From: CALBPI01 sp963922335
Lineage (GTDB): Bacteria > Pseudomonadota > Gammaproteobacteria > Steroidobacterales > Woeseiaceae
DNA length: 64,000 bases
Direction: 5' to 3'
Assembly: GCA_963922335.1 (NCBI GenBank)
Contig: CAWUIB010000005.1
Location: 180,370-244,369 of the forward strand
A model generated the notes under the pieces. It was not told the DNA's origin. It ran no database searches and worked only from the letters and a program-made list of their open reading frames with translations. Made by a program: the position numbers and the translations under genes. This document shows positions 35,987-44,460 of this stretch, piece after piece (positions within the stretch are counted from its first letter, which is position 1; each line of letters begins with the position of its first letter).

Positions 35987-36021
35987 ATCGAAGGAAATTG
36001 ATTAGGAGCAGGGCCAGCGAA

Positions 36022-36705
36022 ATGAGGAAATTCCCGCAATCGCGGGCATCGCTGCCACCCCACAAGACCATGAGCAAACAGAAACGATATACGCCCACAT
36101 CAGTGTCAGACCACGTTGCGCTGGCGTTCACTCGCGCACTGCGATTTCTCGCGGACGTGTTCTTCCGACGTCGCTATGGCCATAGAGCAGTGGTGCTCGA
36201 AACCGTGGCTGCGGTGCCGGGCATGGTCGGCGGTCTGCTCCAGCACCTGAAGTCTATCCGGCACATTCGAGATGATCAGGGCTGGATTAAAGAGCTGCTC
36301 GATGAGGCGGACAATGAGCGCATGCATCTGATGACGTTTATTCATATCGCACAACCGTCGCGGTTCGAGCGCGGTTTGATCATGTGCGCACAGTTCGTTT
36401 TCTACAATCTATATTTCTTTATCTACCTGTTTGCGTCGAAGACCGCACACCGCATCGTTGGTTATTTTGAGGAAGAGGCGGTACGCAGCTACACCGACTA
36501 TCTCGCCGAGGTGGACGCGGGTCGAATCGAAAATGTCCCGGCTCCGGAGATTGCGATCGAGTACTGGAATTTGCCTGCGAATGCGCGACTTCGAGAGGTT
36601 ATTATCGCAGTTCGCAATGATGAAGAAGGCCATCGTGACAAGAACCACGAGTTCGCGGACTTGCTCGGAAGCAATCGCCAGAAAGCAGTGTCGGATAACG
36701 GTTAG
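36022..36705 (+). CDS. aox: Alternative (ubiquinol) oxidase
   Basis: A 227-residue membrane-associated di-iron quinol oxidase that reduces O2 to water without pumping protons. All diagnostic motifs are present: LETVAAVPG (Glu60), NERMHL (Glu99, His102), EEEAVRSYT (Glu150-152), and NDEEGHRDKNH (Glu201, His204), which correspond to the six iron ligands of the family. The two hydrophobic helices (TVAAVPGMVGGLL and FVFYNLYFFIYLF) anchor it monotopically in the inner membrane. The ATG at 36022 follows TTAGGAG at 13 bases; TTG at 35998 and ATG at 36070 are alternatives. Bacterial copies are scattered; in Vibrio fischeri the gene is NO-responsive through NsrR. The palindromes upstream suggest inducible control here as well. 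Confidence 0.92.
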   Translation: MRKFPQSRASLPPHKTMSKQKRYTPTSVSDHVALAFTRALRFLADVFFRRRYGHRAVVLETVAAVPGMVGGLLQHLKSIRHIRDDQGWIKELLDEADNERMHLMTFIHIAQPSRFERGLIMCAQFVFYNLYFFIYLFASKTAHRIVGYFEEEAVRSYTDYLAEVDAGRIENVPAPEIAIEYWNLPANARLREVIIAVRNDEEGHRDKNHEFADLLGSNRQKAVSDNG

Positions 36706-37786
36706 CCAGGCCTTTTGGCAACGACCAACTTGGTCGCTGTTCTCGCTGCTTGTCCTTTTTGCCGGTCCGGTCTGCGCAGAGAGCGATCGGATGAGCGTGG
36801 CTGAGGTGGGCCGGTTTACCGATCTGGCGATGACCTGCATACCGCAGGAGTATCCGAATAAGCTGAATCAGCTGCTGTCGAACGAGCGCCAGCTCGAGAC
36901 CCCCAGGACGCTTCACCCGGCTTTTTTTGGTTGTTACGACTGGCACTCGTCCGTTCACGGTCACTGGATGCTCGTCAAAGTTCTTAAAGAGTATCCGTCG
37001 CTGCCCGGCCGGGATGTGATTCTGTCGCGCTTGGAGGCGTCGATCACCCCGGAGAACATCGCAGCGGAACTTCGCTACTTCAAGGAAGAGTCGAAAAGTT
37101 GGGAGCGGATGTACGGTTGGGCCTGGCTGCTGCAACTCCAAACTGAGTTGATGGATTGGGAGCAACCGGAAGCCGAGCGGATGTCGGCAGCGTTAAGGCC
37201 GCTTTCTGACTATCTCAGGGACCGATATATGACCTTCCTACCCGTGCAGGTCTACCCGGTTCGAACCGGTGTCCATCCGAATACGGCGTTCGGGATGTCC
37301 TTTGCTCATGACTATGCGATCGCCTCAGGTGATGCTGCATTCGCGACCTCGTTAGAACAGGCAGCACGCCGGTATTTCGGTGAAGATCGAAATTGCCCTA
37401 TCGATTGGGAACCGAGCGGCGAGGACTTTCTCTCCGCTTGCCTCGAAGAGGCGGCTCTGATGTCGCGGGTGTTTGACCCAGTCGCGTTTCAAGAGTGGTT
37501 CGACACGTTCCTGCCGGATTTGAACAAGCCTGGTGGCTTACTGCCTGTCGATGTCAGTGACCGCACCGATCCGAAGATCGTGCATTTGGATGGTTTGAAT
37601 CTTAGTCGCGCGTGGAATCTCCTGATTATTGCAAACGCACTGGACAGTGCAGACCATGCTCGGCAACTCCGCAACATGGCCGACCGTCACATAGACGCAT
37701 CGTTGCCGTTCGTCACTGAAGAGAATTATGTGGGGTCTCACTGGCTGGGTTCGTTTGCGATTTATGCGCTCACTCGAGCGCGGTAA
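36620..37786 (+). CDS. DUF2891-family exported protein
   Basis: About 388 residues from the ATG at 36620, which lies inside the oxidase gene in another frame. The signal-type hydrophobic stretch WSLFSLLVLFAGPVCAES begins only after the oxidase stop, and there is no ATG, GTG or TTG between, so the true start is uncertain and could be non-canonical (ACG at 36698). The body matches DUF2891: LHPAFFGCYDWHSSVHGHWML, YGWAWLLQLQTEL, GVHPNTAFGMSFAHDYA, EPSGEDFLSACLEEA, LDGLNLSRAWN and YVGSHWLGSFAIYALT. The many conserved His, Trp, Asp and Glu give an alpha/alpha-barrel-like, possibly glycan-degrading fold, but the function is unknown. It overlaps the oxidase and is probably coupled to it. Confidence 0.75.
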   Translation: MKKAIVTRTTSSRTCSEAIARKQCRITVSQAFWQRPTWSLFSLLVLFAGPVCAESDRMSVAEVGRFTDLAMTCIPQEYPNKLNQLLSNERQLETPRTLHPAFFGCYDWHSSVHGHWMLVKVLKEYPSLPGRDVILSRLEASITPENIAAELRYFKEESKSWERMYGWAWLLQLQTELMDWEQPEAERMSAALRPLSDYLRDRYMTFLPVQVYPVRTGVHPNTAFGMSFAHDYAIASGDAAFATSLEQAARRYFGEDRNCPIDWEPSGEDFLSACLEEAALMSRVFDPVAFQEWFDTFLPDLNKPGGLLPVDVSDRTDPKIVHLDGLNLSRAWNLLIIANALDSADHARQLRNMADRHIDASLPFVTEENYVGSHWLGSFAIYALTRAR

Positions 37787-37805
37787 AGCTGCTGCATAGG
37801 TTTTG

Positions 37806-38648
37806 ATGATGCATTGTTCACGAATACTCCTCGCGCTCTTGTTTGTTCTGCCGAGTGCCGCAATCGCGGGCGAGGTAGTCTCCGATTCGTTTTCATCAGA
37901 AGCGCTCGGACGAGACTACGAATCTTTGATTTATCTCCCAGAGGGGTATGCGAATAATTCAGAGACGCGGTACCCGGTGATTTACCTGCTGCATGGGTCG
38001 TTTCTGAGCGCAGAGATGTGGACGGAAGGGTTATCGATCGAAGCGCGACTGGACGTGATGATCGCCGAACAGAAGATTCCGCCGGTTGTCGTGGTCATGC
38101 CGACAAGTGAGAGTTGGTGGATGAATGGCAATAACGAGAACGCCGAGACGGCTTTCTTTGAGGAGCTGGTTCCACGAGTGGAGCGTCGCTGGTCTGCATC
38201 CTCAAAACGCGAAGAACGCTTCGTAGCTGGAATATCGGCAGGTGGTTTTGGAACGATTGGCTATGCCATGAAACATCCCGATAAGTTCGCCGCCGGTGCG
38301 GCTTTGTCACCTGCGTCATATGAGGATCTGCCGCCGATGAATTCCTCCGCCTACGAGCATCCTGCGTTTCTGGATGAGTCAGGTGAGTTTGATGAAGCGC
38401 TATGGCGATCCGTGAACTACCCGGCGCTGATCGATGCTTACGTTGAGCAGGAGCAGACCGTCGCGCTCTATATCAACTCCGGTGATCATGATGCGCTCGA
38501 CATCGCGTATCACGCGGCCGTGCTCTTTCAACGGTTGCGCGCGCACCAACCTGAAGACGTCGAGCTACGAATTGTCGATGGGGATCATGAGTTTGAGGTT
38601 TGGGACAGGACGCTGGAGGAAGCAATTCGCTATCTCTTCCAACACTAA
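37806..38648 (+). CDS. Exported esterase (esterase D / antigen 85-type alpha/beta hydrolase)
   Basis: A 280-residue protein with signal peptide (MMHCSRILLALLFVLPSAAIA). Typical esterase-family features: YESLIYLPEGY, YPVIYLLHGS (oxyanion region), VVVVMPTSESWWMNG, the nucleophile elbow GISAGGFG with the Ser near residue 146, an Asp in the INSGDHDALD loop, and a His in DGDHEFEVW. It should cleave small acyl or feruloyl-type esters, or act on S-formylglutathione-like substrates; export suggests the former. It lies 19 bases after the DUF2891 gene in the same direction. TTG at 37803 and ATG at 37809 are alternative starts. Confidence 0.82.
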   Translation: MMHCSRILLALLFVLPSAAIAGEVVSDSFSSEALGRDYESLIYLPEGYANNSETRYPVIYLLHGSFLSAEMWTEGLSIEARLDVMIAEQKIPPVVVVMPTSESWWMNGNNENAETAFFEELVPRVERRWSASSKREERFVAGISAGGFGTIGYAMKHPDKFAAGAALSPASYEDLPPMNSSAYEHPAFLDESGEFDEALWRSVNYPALIDAYVEQEQTVALYINSGDHDALDIAYHAAVLFQRLRAHQPEDVELRIVDGDHEFEVWDRTLEEAIRYLFQH

Positions 38649-38657
38649 CCTCCAACG

Positions 38658-39515
38658 TTACCGGCTCGTTTGGGACGGCGCGGGGGCTCCTATGCTGCGT
38701 ATGGCGCCAGACACTCGAATTGAGCTCCCGATTTCCTTGTTGAATTGTGCAGAGATAACGGACCGGTGCCCCATGTCCTCGCCCTGGACGATCTTTATAG
38801 CACCTCCATGGGGCCAACCAAGGTCACGCAGGTATCCAGCGAAAGCCGCGGCTGCTGCACCCGTTGCCGGGTCCTCGAGGACACCACCGGAAGCGAACGC
38901 ATTCCGGCAATGGAACAGTCGATCGGATTCGCTTGTCACCAACATCACCGTCACGATGTCGCGCGTTCGCATGAAGACTCGACCCGCATCCAGATCGTAA
39001 TTCATGGTCTGCAAAAGCGCTCTCGAACGCAGTGCAATCACCAAATGCTCCGCGCCTGCATTGATTCGAGCCGGCGGCATGTTCGGGTCTAGGTCAGGTC
39101 GCGAATAGCCAAAGAGTTCGAGCGCCGTGAGAATCTCTTCATCATCAGTCGGTTTTGAACGCGTTGGCGGTGACTGTAGCGCAGCGGAGAGACCGCCATT
39201 GTCTGAAAACCCTTCAACCGTGATTTGGGTATCGTTCAAATGCAACTTGTAGACACCGGATCCAAACTTCGATGCGAGCGCACCACCGAGTGCGATCGTC
39301 GCGTGTCCACAGAAAGGTACTTCGGACTCAGGTGAGAAGTAGCGTACGCGCCAACCGGATTCATTGGGTGCGGCAAAAGCGGTTTCGGAGTAACCGACCT
39401 CGGCTGCAATCGCTTGCATCTCTGCCGCCGCAGGTAACGTCTCGGTGATCAGTACACCTGCCGGGTTGCCACCCAGCTCGCCGTCCGAGAACGAGGCTAG
39501 TCTTTCGATTCTCAT
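38658..39515 (-). CDS. PhzF-family epimerase/isomerase
   Basis: A 285-residue cytosolic protein with the two-fold DAP-epimerase-like architecture. The opening IERLASFSDGELGGNPAGVLI, GYSETAFAAP (with the catalytic Glu), and the phosphate- or substrate-binding CGHATIALGG and EDPATGAAAAAFAGYL loops are diagnostic of PhzF homologues. PhzF itself isomerises DHHA in phenazine biosynthesis, but no other phz genes are near, so a related small-molecule isomerase is more likely. I chose ATG 39515, with AGGTG about seven bases upstream, over the GTG nine bases earlier. It is convergent with the esterase. Confidence 0.88.
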   Translation of the reverse strand: MRIERLASFSDGELGGNPAGVLITETLPAAAEMQAIAAEVGYSETAFAAPNESGWRVRYFSPESEVPFCGHATIALGGALASKFGSGVYKLHLNDTQITVEGFSDNGGLSAALQSPPTRSKPTDDEEILTALELFGYSRPDLDPNMPPARINAGAEHLVIALRSRALLQTMNYDLDAGRVFMRTRDIVTVMLVTSESDRLFHCRNAFASGGVLEDPATGAAAAAFAGYLRDLGWPHGGAIKIVQGEDMGHRSVISAQFNKEIGSSIRVSGAIRSIGAPAPSQTSR

Positions 39516-39603
39516 GTCGCACACCTAACCTTGACCACAACGCTGGTTCCAACCACCATCGACTCATTCGTGATGATGCCGTTACCGATTCGAGGATTTC
39601 AAC

Positions 39604-40854
39604 ATGAGCATGAACAAGCGCGAGTTTCTCAAACTCTCGGGAGCGGCAACGATTGCTTCCACTTTGCCGATCGCTACGGTCGCCAAAACAGGGGATGCAC
39701 TTCACGATATGACGGGTGCGGCGGTACCTATCTCAATCCCCGAGCGAAAAGCACGGGTCGCTAAAGCGCAGAAACTGATGGCGGAGCATCAGATTGATGC
39801 AATCTTGCTTGAGGCAGGTACAGCGCTGAATTACTTCACTGGTGTGAGGTGGTGGCGTTCTGAGCGGTTTACGGGGGTAATCATTCCGAGCAAGGGCGAA
39901 CTCGCGTTTGTCACACCCTATTTCGAGGAGCCTTCGGTTCGCGAGAGCATGTCATTCGGCGATGACGTGCGTACCTGGCATGAACATGAGAATCCATTTG
40001 ACCTCGTTGCCGGGATTCTAAAGGACCGAGGTTTGAAGTCTGGTCGTCTCGGTATCGAGGGTACGACCCGGCACTTTATCGTCGATGGCGTCAATCGGTC
40101 GGCGCCGTCTTTCGACACTGTGTCTGCAGATCCGGTCACACTCGGTTGTCGGATGTTTAAATCTGCCAACGAGATTGCGCTGATGCAGATTGCGAGCAAT
40201 GTCACGATGGCCGCCTATCGCCACACCTACGCGCGTGTGGAACAGGGAATGACGAGCAGGGACATCGCGACCATTATGAGTGACGCGACGCGCGCACTGG
40301 GCGGGAACGTGAAGTTTTCGAGTGTGCTGCTCAACGAATCGAGTGCCTATCCCCATGGTTCCGACGCACCGCAGGTGGTAGAAGAGGGCAGCGTGATCCT
40401 GATGGACTGTGGCTGCTCAGTGCATGACTACGTGTCCGATATCTCCAGGACTTGGGTCTTTGGCGAGCCGACCGCGAAGCAACGCAAGGTTTGGAATACT
40501 TGCAAACGCGGACAGGAGCTGGCGCTTGAGACGGCGAAAATCGGCTTACCGGCGGGGAAGGTGGACGACGCGGTTCGAGCCTATTATGAGAGCGAGGGTT
40601 TCGGGCCGGATTATGCGACCCCGGGACTATCTCATCGACTGGGTCATGGCATCGGCATGGACGGACATGAATCGATAAATTTCGTTCGTGGTGAGACGAC
40701 TCCGCTGGCACCCGGTATGTGCTTCTCGGATGAACCTGGGATTTATATTTTTGGTGAATTTGGCATTCGTCTCGAAGACTGTCTCTACATGACAGAAGAG
40801 GGTCCGAGACTGTTCACGGGGTTTTCTCCGTCGATTGATGCACCTTTCGGATAG
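39604..40854 (+). CDS. M24-family Xaa-Pro aminopeptidase-like, with a Tat-like signal
   Basis: A 416-residue protein. Residues about 50-180 form the creatinase N-terminal domain (ILLEAGTALNYFTGVRWWRSERF), and about 190-410 the pita-bread fold. Metal ligands are intact: Asp268 (MDCG), Asp279 (VSDISRTW), His348 (GHGIGMDGHE), Glu377 (DEPGIY) and Glu391 (IRLED). It should remove N-terminal residues before proline from small peptides. The N-terminus MNKREFLKLSGAATIASTL resembles a twin-arginine signal in which Lys-Arg replaces Arg-Arg, so export through Tat is plausible. It is a single gene between oppositely oriented neighbours. Confidence 0.85.
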   Translation: MSMNKREFLKLSGAATIASTLPIATVAKTGDALHDMTGAAVPISIPERKARVAKAQKLMAEHQIDAILLEAGTALNYFTGVRWWRSERFTGVIIPSKGELAFVTPYFEEPSVRESMSFGDDVRTWHEHENPFDLVAGILKDRGLKSGRLGIEGTTRHFIVDGVNRSAPSFDTVSADPVTLGCRMFKSANEIALMQIASNVTMAAYRHTYARVEQGMTSRDIATIMSDATRALGGNVKFSSVLLNESSAYPHGSDAPQVVEEGSVILMDCGCSVHDYVSDISRTWVFGEPTAKQRKVWNTCKRGQELALETAKIGLPAGKVDDAVRAYYESEGFGPDYATPGLSHRLGHGIGMDGHESINFVRGETTPLAPGMCFSDEPGIYIFGEFGIRLEDCLYMTEEGPRLFTGFSPSIDAPFG

Positions 40855-40869
40855 TCCAACGCGACCTCG

Positions 40870-41778
40870 CTAAAAGGCGTTCGCATAACTTGTCTGGCGC
40901 CTGTGGGCGCCTACAGACAGACTAATTCCCCCAAACCAGGCGTTGCGCGCCGATAGGTCCAGAATCACGGGACTGTCGGCTTCGAACCGATGTCGCCGGT
41001 CGAACGCGCGTCCTGCATGAAGCGACAAAGAAAACGAATCGGTCACCTTTTGATGAACCTCGAGGCGCACATCCCAGCGTCTTGTACGGTATTCGAAATC
41101 ACTTTGGAAGTCGTCACGAACTGTATGCCATTGCATGCCGACTGGGCCTGCGCCCAGGCTCAGCAGGGTGCTTTGCCGGGGGCGAAAGTCGACCCATGTA
41201 TCAGGCAATCCAATTTGCCATTCGAACTGGTCCGACTTGCCGCGCCACGCGACCTTTGGATACGTGAGCGGCCGACCGAAACGACGATCATGCACGATCC
41301 CAAGCGCAACCAGACCTGTAGACAACTCGTTGGCGTAGACTATGTCACCGGTGACAAAAACATCTTCGGAAGTCGCTCGATTAAACAGGTCGCGCGAGAT
41401 ATTCGACGACGTTGCGATACCCGGTGCAACCAGCATTTGCCAGAGCGTCTTATCGGATTCGAACGCCACTGACAATGGCAACTGGAGCATGTGCAAATCG
41501 CGGTCACGCGAAGGGGTATTCTGATACTCGTAGCGTGTGTAGGCATATTGCATGCCTGTCGAAACGCGCAGTGCAGCGACATCCATGTCCGGCAATTGCC
41601 ACTGAAGGCCCTGTTGTCTCTCGTTGAGCCTCCGTCCATCGCCGAAGACTGCTGCCGATGTGCTCGTGGAAGTGACGACGATTCGATGGTGTTCTTCTGA
41701 CGCACACAACGACTGCGGGTACACCAACATCGAGAGTAGGAGTAGCGCAATCAGCTTGCTTGAGGGCTTCGCAATCAT
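40870..41778 (-). CDS. Hypothetical outer-membrane-type beta-barrel protein
   Basis: A 302-residue exported protein. The ATG at 41778 has AGAGGTG six bases upstream and starts a clear signal peptide (KLIALLLLSMLVYPQSLCA); a longer frame upstream lacks support. The mature part alternates amphipathic strands (VSTGMQYAYTRYEYQNT, HMLQLPLSVAFES, WQMLVAPGIATSS, GLVALGIVHDRRFG, FEWQIGLPDTWVDFRP, WDVRLEVHQKVTDSFSLSLHAGRAF), consistent with a 10-12 strand outer membrane barrel. It resembles DUF6268-like barrels in general character, but I do not firmly recognise the family. Its function is unknown. It is divergent from the trypsin-like lipoprotein, with 127 bases between starts. Confidence 0.65.
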   Translation of the reverse strand: MIAKPSSKLIALLLLSMLVYPQSLCASEEHHRIVVTSTSTSAAVFGDGRRLNERQQGLQWQLPDMDVAALRVSTGMQYAYTRYEYQNTPSRDRDLHMLQLPLSVAFESDKTLWQMLVAPGIATSSNISRDLFNRATSEDVFVTGDIVYANELSTGLVALGIVHDRRFGRPLTYPKVAWRGKSDQFEWQIGLPDTWVDFRPRQSTLLSLGAGPVGMQWHTVRDDFQSDFEYRTRRWDVRLEVHQKVTDSFSLSLHAGRAFDRRHRFEADSPVILDLSARNAWFGGISLSVGAHRRQTSYANAF

Positions 41779-41905
41779 TCGAATCACCTCTGTCACGTGC
41801 CTTGATTTTACAGTTAGTGTGACATAGCCATTCGACCTGATCGGTCGATTTGGGATATTGTTTGCAAAACAACACCAGCAATTGAACGGCAAAAGGGGAC
41901 TGCCA

Positions 41906-43141
41906 GTGAACTGGGTATTCAGCGTACGGTTACTAGCCGTAGTATTGATTGTTGCTATCTGTCAAGGATGCGCGACACGTGAAGGCCTGAACATGCAGGC
42001 CAAGGATGCCCAGCTTCGAAAGGGCATCGATATTCCCGTTAACGTTCCTTTGGGCATTTATGTGCCTGAGGTTCGGCTTAAAGAGCGGTTCTTTATCGAT
42101 AGCGTTTCGGCGTGGATGACGCCTGGCGATGATATGCGTGCGGCGCTTGTTAAGGCCGGCAATGCCTATTTTGGGTCGGTAGAGTTCATCGATGCAGAAC
42201 AACCCTCAGAGAACGAATTCGCCGTATTCATGAGTCTCGCACCTGCATGGGAATTCGATGCAGGCAAGATCGAAATGACCATGGGTTATCGCTTCTATGA
42301 TGCCGACGGCACACTGCTGAAGTCAGGTAAGGAATCCAACAGCAAGCAGCTGGGGCCGTACCACGCTGCGACGGGGTTTTATAACTCTACGCTAAAGGCC
42401 ATGCAGCTCGTGATGGTCGACACGATCAACAGTGTCTTCGTTGAGGGCCGTGAGTTCACCGGTCGTTCCAATGCGGTCAAGGTGGACCGAGACTTATTGG
42501 TGAATCTCGACAAACCCATTCGTACAGGTACGGCTTTCTTCATTTCGGAGTCGGGTCAACTACTTACCGCCGCACATGTAACGAACGGATGCCTGAAGTC
42601 TCAGTTGAACTTTGCCGGGGCGGTTCACGACGTCGAGATTACGGGTGTGAGTGAGCTTTTGGACGTGGCTATGCTGGATAGCGATGTCAGCACAAAACGC
42701 TTTCTGCCGATGCGACGCAGCGCTGATGTTGTGCTCGGTGAGCGTGTCGCGACCGCGGGATTCCCGTTGGCGAACCTGTTGGCGAACAGTGCAAACCTGA
42801 CTGTCGGCAACGTGAGCTCACTGCGAGCGTTGCCGGGGTCGATGGGCAAGTTTCAGTTCTCGGCGCCGGTACAGCCAGGTTCGAGCGGTGGCCCTCTGAT
42901 CTCAGAGCGCGGGGAGTTGATTGGGATGACAACAGGAACACTCAACGTGGCGGCGTTGGCCGAGCGCGGCGTCGTTCCGCAAAACGTCAACTTTGCACTC
43001 TCCGGCGAGTACATCGTCAAGTTCGTAGAGCGCCACAATGGCGATCTTCGTTGGTTTGAGGAAGATGAAACTCAACCAAACATAGCCGCGGTCAACGAGC
43101 ACCTGGCTGAATCCGTCGCACAACTTGCGTGCTATCAGTAG
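41906..43141 (+). CDS. Lipoprotein with C-terminal trypsin-like protease domain
   Basis: A 411-residue lipoprotein. GTG at 41906 lies seven bases after AAAAGGGGA and begins a signal with lipobox AICQGC. Residues about 30-190 are an unrecognised N-terminal domain (VPLGIYVPEVR, GDDMRAALVKAGNAYFGSVEF, FAVFMSLAPAWEFDAGKIEMTMGYRFYD) that resembles a periplasmic assembly-type sandwich. Residues about 205-390 are a DegP/S1C-like protease: His224 (TAAHV), Asp253 (LLDVAMLD) and Ser327 (PGSSGGPL) form a complete triad. No PDZ domain follows. It is a probable membrane-anchored housekeeping or regulatory protease. It sits 9 bases before another exported protein with which it is likely paired. Confidence 0.78.
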   Translation: MNWVFSVRLLAVVLIVAICQGCATREGLNMQAKDAQLRKGIDIPVNVPLGIYVPEVRLKERFFIDSVSAWMTPGDDMRAALVKAGNAYFGSVEFIDAEQPSENEFAVFMSLAPAWEFDAGKIEMTMGYRFYDADGTLLKSGKESNSKQLGPYHAATGFYNSTLKAMQLVMVDTINSVFVEGREFTGRSNAVKVDRDLLVNLDKPIRTGTAFFISESGQLLTAAHVTNGCLKSQLNFAGAVHDVEITGVSELLDVAMLDSDVSTKRFLPMRRSADVVLGERVATAGFPLANLLANSANLTVGNVSSLRALPGSMGKFQFSAPVQPGSSGGPLISERGELIGMTTGTLNVAALAERGVVPQNVNFALSGEYIVKFVERHNGDLRWFEEDETQPNIAAVNEHLAESVAQLACYQ

Positions 43142-43150
43142 GAGTTCATG

Positions 43151-43786
43151 ATGAGAATTTCAAACATGATTCTGGCATTCAGCCTTGTCGCGCTATCTCA
43201 GCCATCAGCTCTTGCGGGTGAGCAGGATGCGGAAGCTGCAATCTCCGATGCACTTGTCCAGCAAGCGCCAGCAGAAACAACATTCGAAACGGTCGAAACT
43301 GAAGTCGAGTCTAACTATCCACCGATCGTCTTTTTGTCTGAGGTGTCGAAGGATAAGTTGGCTGAGCGAATCCGCACCAATCCGATGTTTTCCGAGCTGG
43401 ATCAGGATGCGCTAGGCAGTCCGATTATTCTGAGAATGCGGTACTACCAGAGGGGAACCGCAGGTGGTGCGGCCGCTGGAATGACCTCAGCAATTCTGTC
43501 CGGTTCGACGCTCGGCCTGATTCCTCTGGTCAGCAACAACGATCTCATCGTGGTTTACGAGTTCAATGTGCACGGGATTCCCGTCGCAGCTTTTGAGTAC
43601 TCAGAGAACTTCACAGATGTGCAGTCTCTCTACAACACCGACTACGGACTAAAAGGCGAAGCGCTGGAATGGGCCGAAGGTACCGTCGAGCAGTTTATGC
43701 AAGATGTCGCCGATAACCCTGAGGTGAAGGCGGTGATTGACGAGTATCAGTACTATTTCGGAGCGGCTGGAGAAGTTTCCGAGTGA
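43151..43786 (+). CDS. Hypothetical exported protein with a glycine-rich hydrophobic segment
   Basis: A 211-residue exported protein with signal peptide (MRISNMILAFSLVALSQPSALA). The AGGAG site sits six bases before ATG 43151 and only three before ATG 43148. The mature protein starts acidic, then has FLSEVSKDKLAERIRTNP, a small-residue hydrophobic stretch (GGAAAGMTSAILSGSTLGLIPL) that could insert in a membrane, and a tyrosine-rich C-terminus (YEFNVHGIPVAAFEYSENF). I do not recognise the family. The spacing to the upstream protease lipoprotein implies one operon, so it may be its partner or substrate; that is inference. Confidence 0.6.
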   Translation: MRISNMILAFSLVALSQPSALAGEQDAEAAISDALVQQAPAETTFETVETEVESNYPPIVFLSEVSKDKLAERIRTNPMFSELDQDALGSPIILRMRYYQRGTAGGAAAGMTSAILSGSTLGLIPLVSNNDLIVVYEFNVHGIPVAAFEYSENFTDVQSLYNTDYGLKGEALEWAEGTVEQFMQDVADNPEVKAVIDEYQYYFGAAGEVSE

Positions 43787-43838
43787 TTGAACTGCTCCGA
43801 ACCTAGGGGTCAATTAAACATGGGGAAACACGATCGGA

Positions 43839-44342
43839 TCAGCAGTGTTTTGAACAGACCTTGATCGCTTCCTCCAGCATTACTCGTCCATCGATAATCA
43901 CTTCGAGCAACCATTCGCCTGCGGGGTACCGTGGATCAAAATCCACGGGAATCGTAACGTCCCCGCGGAACGATGCGTAGTCCGAGCTTATCGTAACTGT
44001 GCCGTCTTTGTTCCTGACCAACCGATTCCATTTGCCGCCAGAGGGCGGCGCGGAAGGTAAAGTCCAGCGAAACCTGACTCGATAGATAAATTTCCCTGTC
44101 GGTTGGATTACGACCGCAATCCGTGTTTCGTCAAATGATGTAGCCAACCCATCCTTGGTTTCATGTCTGATCACTATGGGTTCGGAGCTTTCTGGCGGAA
44201 ATGCTTCCCTAATTGGATCAACGATAGTGGATGGCAAATCGGACTTACCCGCGGTAACAACGTAGTCCTGTACCAACGTACCGCAAGCAGATATCAGCAC
44301 ACTCGCGAGCAACATAAAGCCAAGTTGCGTTGCACGATGCAT
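43839..44342 (-). CDS. Hypothetical lipoprotein
   Basis: A 167-residue lipoprotein (MHRATQLGFMLLASVLISAC lipobox, then GT). The mature part looks like an all-beta sandwich (ETRIAVVIQPTGKFIYRVRFRW, GDVTIPVDFDPRYPAGEWLLEVIIDGRVMLEEAIKVC). It ends CSKHC, so a C-terminal disulfide is possible. No family is recognised; the layout resembles DUF-type proteins with an immunoglobulin-like fold. A TTG start at 44363 is possible but would place seven extra residues before the signal. It is convergent with the previous operon and lies upstream of a bidirectional terminator shared with the pyrophosphatase gene. Confidence 0.55.
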   Translation of the reverse strand: MHRATQLGFMLLASVLISACGTLVQDYVVTAGKSDLPSTIVDPIREAFPPESSEPIVIRHETKDGLATSFDETRIAVVIQPTGKFIYRVRFRWTLPSAPPSGGKWNRLVRNKDGTVTISSDYASFRGDVTIPVDFDPRYPAGEWLLEVIIDGRVMLEEAIKVCSKHC

Positions 44343-44408
44343 TTGAATCACAGCGAGCTCCAAAACTTACCGAATTGAATCTTATCGGAATCGGCAACGT
44401 TCACGCAC

Positions 44409-44438
44409 AAAAAAGCCCGGCGCTAGGCCGGGCTTTTT
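44409..44438. terminator. Bidirectional intrinsic terminator
   Basis: AAAAAA, GCCCGGC, five-base loop, GCCGGGC, TTTTT: a perfect 7-bp GC stem flanked by an A-run on one side and a T-run on the other. It follows the pyrophosphatase stop (minus strand) by about 22 bases. Confidence 0.9.
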
Positions 44439-44460
44439 CGATGTAAGTCTTCGGAAGGGC

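Larger units (their letters stand above)
35567..36021. promoter_or_regulatory. 455-base divergent regulatory region, Oar-like receptor / alternative oxidase
   Basis: No credible ORF. It is AT-rich towards both ends. It contains an imperfect tandem repeat close to the receptor start (35596-35640), two exact copies of a 13-bp palindrome (35857-35869 and 35951-35963), and a TATAAA box 41 bases before the oxidase ATG. A third GCTCGTAA-type element occurs in the opposite orientation at 35754-35768. The middle part, about 35641-35850, shows nothing else that I can name. Confidence 0.7.
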
